DNA of 64,000 nucleotides. It comes from JBHPHA01 sp042569905 (lineage in GTDB: Bacteria > Patescibacteriota > Minisyncoccia > Moranbacterales > UBA9337). Within the stretch, counting starts at the first letter, position 1. Each line of letters opens with the position of its first letter. The notes below the pieces were generated by a model. It saw only the letters and a list, made by a program, of their open reading frames with translations, ran no database searches and had not been told where the DNA came from. The translations under genes were made by a program, and so were the position numbers. Positions 1 through 9,195 of the stretch are shown here, piece by piece. Where the stretch lies: the NCBI GenBank assembly GCA_042569905.1, contig JBHPHA010000002.1, positions 1 through 64,000 of the forward strand, written 5' to 3'.

Positions 1-1101
1 ATGGAAGTTCAGGGATTCAAATTTTTCAGCTGATTTTGCTCGAAATGCAGAAAATTCTTCTGAAAAATTATTTTCAATATAAAAACCACCCTCCTCTAAG
101 TATTTTATATTATTTTCCTTCTTCCAACAAATTACTGGCAATCCTGCCGCCATATATTCCAATATCTTACCACTTGCCTGAAAAACTGACTTATCCTTTG
201 GATCAATTGCAAGATCTCCTGCTGAGTTCACTCTTGCAACATCAGCATAGCTCAAAGGGCTTATTATTTTCACATACCGTCTTAAATCTTGCCTTCTTGC
301 GTAAAAATCATCAATCTCAGACAATGGACTCCCGGCAATAATAAAAAAACATTCACTAAAAAAATTCTTCTGCTTATTTTTATCAATAAAATCTATTAAA
401 TAATCAATACCTTTATTAAAAACAAATGAACCAGAATAAACAAAAACTAGTTTATTATCTGGAACACCTAATTCTCTTCTAATTTCAGATTTTTTATTAC
501 AAAAATCCCTATATTTCTCTGCATCAACCCCATCTAAAATTACTCTCAGTTTATTTTTTATTCCCTGGCTAGTGATTAAATCACCTAGCTCTTCAGAACT
601 TGCAATTGAAAAATCTCCTAGATTGTTTATAAATCTCTCTAGCTTAACAAAAAACTTCTTAAGAAGTTCAAGCTTTAAAAACTTGTGCGATCTCAGCTCA
701 CCCGACAAGCTACCATGAAAATCTGCGATTAGCTTAACCTTCTTCCAAAAAAATATCTTTTTGATTATCCAGCCCAAAAAAACACCTTCATGTAAGTGAG
801 CATGAATAATATCATATTTATTAAAAGACATCATACAACAAACTTTGATCAGAAGAAAAAAATCAAGAATAATTTTTTGCCAACTGGGACCAGCCTCTGT
901 TTTTTTATACCAAAAAAGAAGAGGTGGTATTCTGTGAATTTTCACACCAGTACCTAACTCCTCTTTACTGCTACCAAGATGATAGGTTGCAATATCAATA
1001 GAATGACCCTTTCTTGATAAGAAAAGACTCTCCTTTAGTATTCTAATTGGGGTACCCCTATCAACAAAAAATGGTACAGGGGCTATAGTTAAAACTTTCA
1101 T
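1..1101 (-). CDS. glycosyltransferase family 4 (GT-B), 3' end outside window
   Basis: Starts at an ATG at 1099-1101 and stays open to the window edge (367 codons visible). The N-terminus reads MKVLTIAPVPFFVDRGTPIR, the usual opening of group 1 glycosyltransferases, with a glycine-rich donor-side turn. Around residue 120 comes IIHAHLHEG, and about residues 225-235 VFVYSGSF, the start of the C-terminal Rossmann domain. Near the visible end is a YMAAGLPVI segment, which fits the nucleotide-sugar binding region of GT4 enzymes. Likely transfers a sugar from an NDP-sugar during surface polysaccharide or glycolipid synthesis in the cytoplasm. It lies 35 bases after fba on the same strand and may be the last gene of that run. 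Acceptor and sugar cannot be predicted. No SD is seen before the ATG. Confidence 0.85.
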   Translation of the reverse strand, partial: MKVLTIAPVPFFVDRGTPIRILKESLFLSRKGHSIDIATYHLGSSKEELGTGVKIHRIPPLLFWYKKTEAGPSWQKIILDFFLLIKVCCMMSFNKYDIIHAHLHEGVFLGWIIKKIFFWKKVKLIADFHGSLSGELRSHKFLKLELLKKFFVKLERFINNLGDFSIASSEELGDLITSQGIKNKLRVILDGVDAEKYRDFCNKKSEIRRELGVPDNKLVFVYSGSFVFNKGIDYLIDFIDKNKQKNFFSECFFIIAGSPLSEIDDFYARRQDLRRYVKIISPLSYADVARVNSAGDLAIDPKDKSVFQASGKILEYMAAGLPVICWKKENNIKYLEEGGFYIENNFSEEFSAFRAKSAEKFESLNFH

Positions 1102-1136
1102 AAATAAATTTTATGCTTCAAAAATTCAATTATCCC

Positions 1137-2003
1137 TTACCAAGCTTTCCCGTCACTTCCAAACATTTTCATTTTCTCCTTCACAACGTTTTCCACTTCG
1201 TCCCTTCCCTCACCTATAACTTTCCTAACATCAAAAGATAATTCACCTTTTTCTCTAAGATTTTTAATCAGATTGTTTATAAAAGCCATTCTTATAGCTG
1301 TATCAACGTTGAAACAAGTTATTCCTCTTTCAATAACTTTTGCAACATTCTCACCCTCCCAATCTGACGCACCATGAAGAATTAAGGGAATGTCAGTTGT
1401 GTTGTTTATCATCTCCAACCTTCCATAATCAGGCTCCGCTCTTTCCTTTGTAAGTCCATGAGCATTACCAATAGCAACTGCCAACGCATCAATACCCGTC
1501 TTCTCTACGAATTCCTTAGCTTGAATTGGGTCTGTCATATACTTATCCCAATCGATATCAGTAGCATTAACTTCACCAAAATAAGGAACATTTCCCAACT
1601 CAGCTTGAACATCAACACCTTCTTCGTGACAAATCTCAACAATCTTTTTTGTCATTTCAAGATTATCATTATAGTTCTTACGAGAACCGTCATACATAAT
1701 GGATTTCATACCGACCTCCATAGCTCTCTGCACTACCTCAAAACTCTTTCCGTGATCAAGATGAATTCCAACAACAACATCTGGATAATAGAACTCAGCG
1801 GTGTTCTTGATTAAATTAAAAATACCCCTACCACCTGCATAATCCATAGTCTTTTCCGTGACCTGGATAATAACAGGAGAACGAAGACTGGAAGCAGCTC
1901 TTAAGATAGCCTGAGTTGTTTCTAAATTTACAGTATTAAAAGCACCAACTGCGTACTTATTCTTTTTCGCATCCAGTAATATATCTTTTACGCTAACTAT
2001 CAT
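1137..2003 (-). CDS. fba: class II fructose-1,6-bisphosphate aldolase
   Basis: Cleaves fructose-1,6-bisphosphate to glyceraldehyde-3-phosphate and dihydroxyacetone phosphate with a bound divalent metal. The 288-residue protein has the class II (GatY/KbaY/Fba) signature motifs: HLDHGK at 81-86 (catalytic Asp and first metal His), YDGSR, AELGNVP, AIGNAHG (second metal His), LHGASDW (third His) and NVDT near the C-terminus. Length is normal for the family. It follows tpiA by 35 bases on the same strand, so two consecutive glycolytic steps are co-transcribed. The ATG follows an A/T-only leader without SD. A tagatose-bisphosphate aldolase role is possible because the families overlap, but the glycolytic neighbour favours Fba. 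Confidence 0.95.
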   Translation of the reverse strand: MIVSVKDILLDAKKNKYAVGAFNTVNLETTQAILRAASSLRSPVIIQVTEKTMDYAGGRGIFNLIKNTAEFYYPDVVVGIHLDHGKSFEVVQRAMEVGMKSIMYDGSRKNYNDNLEMTKKIVEICHEEGVDVQAELGNVPYFGEVNATDIDWDKYMTDPIQAKEFVEKTGIDALAVAIGNAHGLTKERAEPDYGRLEMINNTTDIPLILHGASDWEGENVAKVIERGITCFNVDTAIRMAFINNLIKNLREKGELSFDVRKVIGEGRDEVENVVKEKMKMFGSDGKAW

Positions 2004-2038
2004 TTTATTTTTATATTTAAAAGTATTACTTAAAAAAA

Positions 2039-2833
2039 TTATTCACCCAAAATTTTCGCTAATTCCATGAAGTTAGCCGGAACAAGTGATTGTCCTCCCA
2101 CTAATACTCCATCCACACCCGAGTCAACGCAAACCTGTTCAATGTTTTTAGAATTAACTGATCCTCCATACAAGACACTTATCTCACTAGCCTTATCCTC
2201 TCCATATTTCTCTGCCACGGTTTTTTTAACTAAAATCTTAATCTCCATAACCTCATCAGAAGTAGGAACCTCTGCAGGACTTATTCCATCGCTAATTGAC
2301 CAAATTGGCTCATAAGCAAATACTATTTTAGTCACATCCTCATCCAAAATATCTCTCAGTCCTTCTACTATTTGACTCACAACAACATCTTTTGATGCAC
2401 CCATCCCTCTCTCTTCTCGCGTCTCTCCAAAACAAAAAATTGGACTTATTTCATTTTTCAATAAGCTCTTGATTTTCAAATTAACCATCTCATTAGTCTC
2501 ACCAAAATATTGCCTTCTTTCACTATGTCCAACAATTGAATACTTGATACCAAAATCTTTAATCATTTCTGATGAAATCTCACCAGTGTACGGCCCCCTT
2601 GATTCCCAGTGAATATTTTGTGCACCTACCTGAGCATTCTCTCCTGCCAAGTTTTTTGAAAAGCTCTCAAGATGAATCGACGGAGGACAAATGATGACAT
2701 TAACTTTTTCAAAATCAACGCCATTGGATTCCTCAGATAACTCATTAATATACCTATCCCGATCAATTTTTGTCAGAATATTCATTTTAATATTTCCAAT
2801 GATTATTCTTTTGTTTTTTTTATTTGTTTCCAT
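2039..2833 (-). CDS. tpiA: triosephosphate isomerase with altered N-terminal and loop-6 motifs
   Basis: Interconverts dihydroxyacetone phosphate and glyceraldehyde-3-phosphate. The 264-residue protein keeps the catalytic GHSERR (102-107), the catalytic Glu in AYEPIW (about 175) and the phosphate-binding YGGSVN near the C-terminus. Two motifs depart from the usual form: the N-terminal NWKMN reads NIKMN (the catalytic Lys stays, Trp becomes Ile), and flexible loop 6, normally AIGTGKTA, reads SISDGISPAE and is a few residues longer. The fold and key residues are complete, so it is probably active. It sits between a DedA-like membrane protein (25 bases upstream) and fba (35 bases downstream), part of a likely gyrB-tpiA-fba run. 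Confidence 0.94.
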   Translation of the reverse strand: METNKKNKRIIIGNIKMNILTKIDRDRYINELSEESNGVDFEKVNVIICPPSIHLESFSKNLAGENAQVGAQNIHWESRGPYTGEISSEMIKDFGIKYSIVGHSERRQYFGETNEMVNLKIKSLLKNEISPIFCFGETREERGMGASKDVVVSQIVEGLRDILDEDVTKIVFAYEPIWSISDGISPAEVPTSDEVMEIKILVKKTVAEKYGEDKASEISVLYGGSVNSKNIEQVCVDSGVDGVLVGGQSLVPANFMELAKILGE

Positions 2834-2858
2834 TTCCTTTAGGTGAGATTATAGCGAT

Positions 2859-3347
2859 TTAAAAAGAATTAAAACCTACAGTGATTACAGTCACGATTAT
2901 TCCAGCGATTACACATCCTAGAAAAAGAGCTGGCACCGCTTTTTTAAACTTAACATTAAAAATTGAAGCAGCCACAGCACCCGTAAATGCACCTGTTACT
3001 GGAAGAGGTATAGCCACAAAAGTTATCAAAGCTAACGCTCCCCATTTTTCAAATTTTTCTACATTCTTATTCTTAATTCTTCCGATATATTTCTCCCAAA
3101 ATTTATTAATAAAATCAACTTTTTTAATAATCAACTGAGATACTGGCTCAACAAAAATAATCACCAAAGCCCCCATAATCGTGTTTCCTAGTACTGACCA
3201 AAACCATGCCCAGAAAGGATGCATTCCGTATTTAAGAATAGCCACTGGAATTGATGCCCTCAATTCAGTCACGGGCATCATCGCTGTTAAAAAAGTTGCC
3301 AATTCACTTGGAAGACCTGAGAACCAAGAGATTATAATTTCTTGCAT
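2859..3347 (-). CDS. small multidrug-export family (COG2426-type) integral membrane protein
   Basis: A 162-residue, very hydrophobic protein with about four membrane segments. It has the conserved family features MMPVTELRASIPVAI near the N-terminus, WSVLGN in the second helix and FVAIPLPVTGAFTG in the second half, the internally repeated architecture of the Sm_multidrug_ex (COG2426) family. The transport substrate of this family is not established; the export name is historical. The start is 4 bases after the gyrB stop and the gene runs into tpiA, so it is probably transcribed with both. No SD precedes the ATG. Confidence 0.82.
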   Translation of the reverse strand: MQEIIISWFSGLPSELATFLTAMMPVTELRASIPVAILKYGMHPFWAWFWSVLGNTIMGALVIIFVEPVSQLIIKKVDFINKFWEKYIGRIKNKNVEKFEKWGALALITFVAIPLPVTGAFTGAVAASIFNVKFKKAVPALFLGCVIAGIIVTVITVGFNSF

Positions 3348-3351
3348 ATTT

Positions 3352-5352
<2,001 letters not shown>

Positions 5353-5432
5353 TCAATTAATCTTAGAACCTATTCGTAATCCCCATATTCCAATCCGAAA
5401 GAGAGATTATGAACAGTCCCTACTTTTTATTT

Positions 5433-5801
5433 CTATCTACTTAAAAAATATAACTCTACTAAAAATATCCCTGTAGCCAGTAAGAATCCATCCCACCAAA
5501 CTAACACTCCAAAACTCTGCATAACTAGTAATCCAATGCATATCATAGCTAATAGAACACCTTGCCTAAAGCTCATTCCTAGACATACAAATGCAATATC
5601 CTCTCCCATGAAAACTCTTCTCAACCAGCTCAAAAATAGAACAAAAATTCCTGATAAAAAAAGCCAGAAACTTAAATAAAAAAAGACCTGTCCTACTGAG
5701 CCAGCTTCTACTGGATCTATACTATTGATCACTATTAGCCAAACTATTAGAGATGTCATTGTGGCTATTCTCATTCCCCACAAGTAATATTTCAAAGTCA
5801 T
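5433..5801 (-). CDS. small four-helix membrane protein, unknown
   Basis: A 122-residue protein with about four predicted membrane segments (roughly residues 8-27, 40-60, 80-98 and 100-118) separated by short charged turns such as SWLRRVFMGED. No family was recognised. It lies between manC and gyrB on the same strand, with a terminator between it and manC. The ATG at 5799-5801 has a weak AAGGA about nine bases upstream. It may be a general inner-membrane accessory protein; no function is assigned. Confidence 0.6.
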   Translation of the reverse strand: MTLKYYLWGMRIATMTSLIVWLIVINSIDPVEAGSVGQVFFYLSFWLFLSGIFVLFLSWLRRVFMGEDIAFVCLGMSFRQGVLLAMICIGLLVMQSFGVLVWWDGFLLATGIFLVELYFLSR

Positions 5802-5854
5802 GTTTCATTTTCCTTAACAAGAATTCTATTACTATTTTACCGCATTCTCGGAAA

Positions 5855-5886
5855 CAAAACAAGGCAATTCACTGCCTTGTTTTTTA
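5855..5886 (-). terminator. intrinsic terminator after manC
   Basis: Perfect 8-bp stem ACAAGGCA / TGCCTTGT with a 6-base loop, flanked by A and T runs on both sides. It lies just past the manC stop and before the next gene, so it can end manC transcripts. Confidence 0.75.
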
Positions 5887-5907
5887 GTATTCACACTTAG
5901 ATACATC

Positions 5908-7263
5908 TTAATCAAAAATTATCATATCATCATCACCTAGGTAGTTTCCAGTTTGAACTTCAATAAGTTCAAGGTTAACTTTTCCAGGGTTTTTTATCTG
6001 ATGCTTATTTCCATTTGGAATAAAAGTACTCTCATTTCCCCTTAGAAACATTTCTTTATCTCCATTTAACACATTCGCCATACCTTTAATCACAATCCAA
6101 TGTTCAGCTCTGTGATAGTGCATTTGAAGCTTCAATTCCTCACCTGGATATACTGTTACCTTCCGCACCTTATGCTTTGTTCCATCAATCAGTGTCTCAT
6201 ATTTTCCCCACGGCCTATGAACGATTACGTTGTGTTCCAACTCCTTAAAATTATGCTCCTTCAAATAGTCTACAACTTTTTTAACATCTTCCCCTTTTCC
6301 TTTTTTGTGAATCAAGATACTGTCATTATTCTCAATCACAACCAAATCTTTTACACCTAGCGTGGCAACTACTTTATTTGAATGAACAAACACATCCTCA
6401 GAGTCAATGCTAATATGCTTTTTATTTTTCTTTTTTTTCTTCAAAAGAACATCCGCCAATCCATCAAAAGAGCCGATGTCGCTCCAACCAAAATCACCAT
6501 CAAAAACAATCACTTTGTCAGATTTTTCACTTACAGCATAATCAATAGATATAGATGGGGACTTGTCAAAATTGTCCAAAAATTCGTTCAACCCTCCCTT
6601 TAGCAGCTTGAACAAATCTTTTGAATGCTTCTCTAATTCCTCCATTAAAACCTTTCGATTGAAAATATACATCCCTGAGTTCCAAAGGTACTTCCCGGAA
6701 TCTACATACTTTTTTGCAGTTTTCAAATCAGGTTTTTCCTTGAACTCCGCAACATTGGAATAGCACTTAAACTCCTTGCCTTTTTGAATATATCCATAGC
6801 CAGTTTCAGGCTTTGTTGGAACAATCCCAATCGTCCCAACATTATCACCAACCTCTTTCATGGCTCGCTTCACAACATCTAGATAGTCCTTCTGCCTTTC
6901 AATGTGGTGATCTGCTGGAAGAATAATTACTGAGTCACTAACTTTAGAATCATATTTCTCTTCCAAATATTTAAATGCTAGTGCTATCGCTGGTGCAGTA
7001 TTCAAGCTAGCCGGCTCCACTAAGACCTGATCCTCGGAAAAATCCGCATCAATTTCCCTAATCTGATTGGCAACATTAAAAAAGTTATCCTTATTAGAGA
7101 CTAATAGGATGTTTTTTGCTGGCATAATCTCTCTCATTCTCAAAAAGGTTTCTTGCAAGAGAGACTTGTCACTATACAAGCTCAAAAACTGCTTTGGATA
7201 ATTTTTCCTACTAAGTGGCCAAAGCCTTGTTCCAGATCCTCCACATAAAATTACACTATACAT
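5908..7263 (-). CDS. manC: mannose-1-phosphate guanylyltransferase / mannose-6-phosphate isomerase-like
   Basis: Makes GDP-mannose from mannose-1-phosphate and GTP for glycan synthesis. The 451-residue protein opens with the nucleotidyltransferase signature CGGSGTRLWPLSR (residues 7-19), followed by the pyrophosphorylase features ILPADHHI and the sugar-binding region EFKEKPDL and WNSGMYIF. The C-terminal third is a cupin domain starting at HRPWGKYE, typical of type II mannose-6-phosphate isomerase fusions. It is slightly shorter than enterobacterial ManC (about 478). A run of K residues (about 276-283) links the domains. It lies 61 bases downstream of a nucleotidyltransferase-fold gene. With rmlD and the glycosyltransferase in this window it points to surface sugar synthesis. 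Confidence 0.9.
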   Translation of the reverse strand: MYSVILCGGSGTRLWPLSRKNYPKQFLSLYSDKSLLQETFLRMREIMPAKNILLVSNKDNFFNVANQIREIDADFSEDQVLVEPASLNTAPAIALAFKYLEEKYDSKVSDSVIILPADHHIERQKDYLDVVKRAMKEVGDNVGTIGIVPTKPETGYGYIQKGKEFKCYSNVAEFKEKPDLKTAKKYVDSGKYLWNSGMYIFNRKVLMEELEKHSKDLFKLLKGGLNEFLDNFDKSPSISIDYAVSEKSDKVIVFDGDFGWSDIGSFDGLADVLLKKKKKNKKHISIDSEDVFVHSNKVVATLGVKDLVVIENNDSILIHKKGKGEDVKKVVDYLKEHNFKELEHNVIVHRPWGKYETLIDGTKHKVRKVTVYPGEELKLQMHYHRAEHWIVIKGMANVLNGDKEMFLRGNESTFIPNGNKHQIKNPGKVNLELIEVQTGNYLGDDDMIIFD

Positions 7264-7324
7264 AATATTTTTTATTTTACTTTTTATCTAGTACCAGATT
7301 AAATTAATCACTTCTTTATCGATT

Positions 7325-8281
7325 CTAATAAACCATTATTTTTTCTAGCTTCTCTTGATATTTCTCAAAAACCAATGGACCTTGTGGTTTTGGCAAAAAA
7401 ATCAACGCTTCATCTGAAGCCTCAATAAAACTACTTTCCATCTTGGTTTTTGGATTATTTTCAATTTTCTTTTTTTCAATTTTTCTCAAAAAATCCTCCA
7501 GTCTATCAAAATCAAACATTCTTTCCAGAAAAGTCCTTATTGACACAGCAAGTTTACTATCAGAAACTTTTTTCAAATTACTAATCTCGCTAATGTAGTA
7601 ATTTGGTCTAATATTTTTTATCCAATGATTTTTAAGTTGAAACTTCTTGTAATAGTTATTCACATCAAAAATAGGTGAGGTGAACATATATTCACTAGCA
7701 GAGAAAATATTTTTATCAGTAATCTCTAAAGATTTTGTGGTTATAAAATAATTCAAACAAACTCTATCCCTAATCTTATTTCCATATCGTCTTTTTCCTA
7801 GAATGTGCGTCAATAAAGTTACTAAAGTTCTTCCAATCCAAATTCGATTATTCTTAAGTACCACCAATAAATCCCAGTCACTTTCATTTTCAGCATTCTT
7901 CATTGAAAGCCTTCCCGTAATTAAAAGCATCCTCACGAAAGGTACAAATCTCAAGCACCACACAACATTTCTAAGTCTTTTTATTTTTGTATTTGAAATC
8001 TTACTATTCCTAACTCTCCTATCAACCAAATCGCCCTCTCCTGCAAGAAAATAATATCCACGAGACATTTCAATCACTCTTCTCAGTTCGTCACTCTCAA
8101 GACCACTTATCACATCTAATAATGAGTATTCCCTTTTTTCAAAATCACTATCCAAATTCATCTTCTCCCTGTCCATTTTATCTATTATAAACTTCCAGAT
8201 TTCAAAAGCAGTTAATGGATAATTCAGCGCACTATAATAACAAATCGTACTAACAATATTTTTCGATAAATAAGAATTCAT
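7325..8281 (-). CDS. nucleotidyltransferase-fold protein with N-terminal winged helix
   Basis: A 318-residue protein. The N-terminal 100 residues look like a helical winged-helix region (YPLTAFEIWKFI). Around residues 120-150 comes RLSMKNAENESDWDLLVVLK, which resembles the minimal nucleotidyltransferase motif GS-x9-(S/D)D-x-D, with the metal-binding Asp pair in SDWDLL. The rest is unremarkable apart from a Lys/Glu-rich stretch near residue 275. Proteins of this layout are frequent in CPR genomes and have no known substrate. It lies directly upstream of manC, so a role in sugar or lipid modification is possible but unproven. No SD before the ATG. Confidence 0.65.
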   Translation of the reverse strand: MNSYLSKNIVSTICYYSALNYPLTAFEIWKFIIDKMDREKMNLDSDFEKREYSLLDVISGLESDELRRVIEMSRGYYFLAGEGDLVDRRVRNSKISNTKIKRLRNVVWCLRFVPFVRMLLITGRLSMKNAENESDWDLLVVLKNNRIWIGRTLVTLLTHILGKRRYGNKIRDRVCLNYFITTKSLEITDKNIFSASEYMFTSPIFDVNNYYKKFQLKNHWIKNIRPNYYISEISNLKKVSDSKLAVSIRTFLERMFDFDRLEDFLRKIEKKKIENNPKTKMESSFIEASDEALIFLPKPQGPLVFEKYQEKLEKIMVY

Positions 8282-8350
8282 ATCAACAATAAAAATCTAA
8301 ACTGATTACATATTCCATTATACAGAAAAAGTATAAATACAACAAAAAAA

Positions 8351-8376
8351 ATCCCATATCGATTTCGATACGGGAT
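8351..8376 (-). terminator. intrinsic terminator
   Basis: Stem TCCC-x-TATCGA / TCGATA-x-GGGA with a 2-base loop and a run of T on the minus strand. It follows the stop of the membrane protein at 8408. Confidence 0.8.
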
Positions 8377-8407
8377 TATATTGTCTGGTTTTTTTAAAAA
8401 AGATTAT

Positions 8408-8968
8408 CTATCTCTTTAGTTCTTTTGCTTGCTCCATGCACTTCTGAATGGCGGCATACTCGGGGTTGTTGTATTTTACTATATTATGAGCAATCCCACT
8501 ATCATATAAAACCCATATAAAAATAACTGCAGCTACACCGGAAATGATAAAATAATTAACTGCCCAGTTCTCCCTTGAGCTTTTTTCTTTTTCACTTTCA
8601 CCCTCAACAGACCTATCTATTTTCAAGCCCACTCGAAAACAGATACTAGCCATTATCGCAAACAACAAAATCCAGAAAGTGGAAAATATAATATCAGCCA
8701 TAGCCTCCGCTTTCGCCTGTTTTACATAAATTGGGAAAGCGTCTTCGGCCAAGGACTCCACCTTCAAAAGCAACTCTTTCAGTTCACCTCCGCCGTTCTC
8801 CATGATTTCCTTGGTATTATCACCAAGGTCTAATTTCAGCGAAAAACTCGACGGAATTTCGGTAGAATTATCCTCATTTTCCGCCAATGCATTGCCTGAA
8901 AAAGGCAAAGACATAGCTACCAGTGTAAATACCATCGTCAAAATTACTTTCTTCGTGTTCGTCAACAT
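8408..8968 (-). CDS. secreted or membrane-anchored protein, unknown
   Basis: The start chosen is the ATG at 8966-8968, because GGAGGAG stands a few bases upstream; a longer reading frame upstream lacks any SD. The 186-residue protein begins with a clear signal peptide (positively charged start, hydrophobic stretch to about residue 25, then GNALAE as a likely cleavage region). Two further membrane segments lie in the C-terminal half (about residues 103-125 and 148-168), with a short acidic and charged linker between them. No domain was recognised. This gene has the strong-SD style of the accessory genes later in the window, unlike its neighbours. Confidence 0.7.
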   Translation of the reverse strand: MLTNTKKVILTMVFTLVAMSLPFSGNALAENEDNSTEIPSSFSLKLDLGDNTKEIMENGGGELKELLLKVESLAEDAFPIYVKQAKAEAMADIIFSTFWILLFAIMASICFRVGLKIDRSVEGESEKEKSSRENWAVNYFIISGVAAVIFIWVLYDSGIAHNIVKYNNPEYAAIQKCMEQAKELKR

Positions 8969-9000
8969 GATTTTCTCCTCCACAGTAAGATTACTTGAAT

Positions 9001-9014
9001 TGAGCAATTGCTCA
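9001..9014. promoter_or_regulatory. 14-bp perfect palindrome in the leader of the 8408-8968 gene
   Basis: TGAGCAATTGCTCA is a perfect palindrome lying between the likely promoter and the start codon of the secreted-protein gene. The position suits an operator, but no regulator is known. Confidence 0.3.
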
Positions 9015-9047
9015 GGGTTAACCTTTTTTAAAAAACTTTGACTGTTA

Positions 9048-9076
9048 AGACTAGTATACCTTAATAATGTTGTCAA
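9048..9076 (-). promoter_or_regulatory. promoter for the 8408-8968 gene
   Basis: On the minus strand TTGACA is followed after 17 bases by TAGTCT. A TATACT lies closer (12 bases) and could be used instead, so the -10 is uncertain. Confidence 0.4.
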
Positions 9077-9118
9077 TAGATTAGATGACATGCATTTATA
9101 GCTGATGCTTTTATTTAG

Positions 9119-9146
9119 GGATCCTGAAACAAGTTCAGAATGACAA
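9119..9146. repeat. REP-like short inverted repeat, single copy
   Basis: GATCCTGAA-x-AAGTTCAGAATGAC contains the inverted repeat CTGAA/TTCAG and ends in ATGACA, the form of a short palindromic repeat scattered in many bacterial genomes. Only one copy of this version was found here. Confidence 0.35.
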
Positions 9147-9153
9147 GAAACAA

Positions 9154-9179
9154 AAACCACCCGATCGCTCAAGTGGTTT
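9154..9179 (-). terminator. terminator after uvrA
   Basis: Arms AAACCAC / GTGGTTT with a 12-base loop, followed by T residues on the minus strand, just past the uvrA stop. Confidence 0.7.
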
Positions 9180-9195
9180 CTATTCTTCCTGTTAT

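Noticed and set aside
36..341. Plus-strand open frame of 101 codons at the start of the window.
   Set aside because: It lies inside the glycosyltransferase gene on the other strand, which has convincing family motifs; no start signal.
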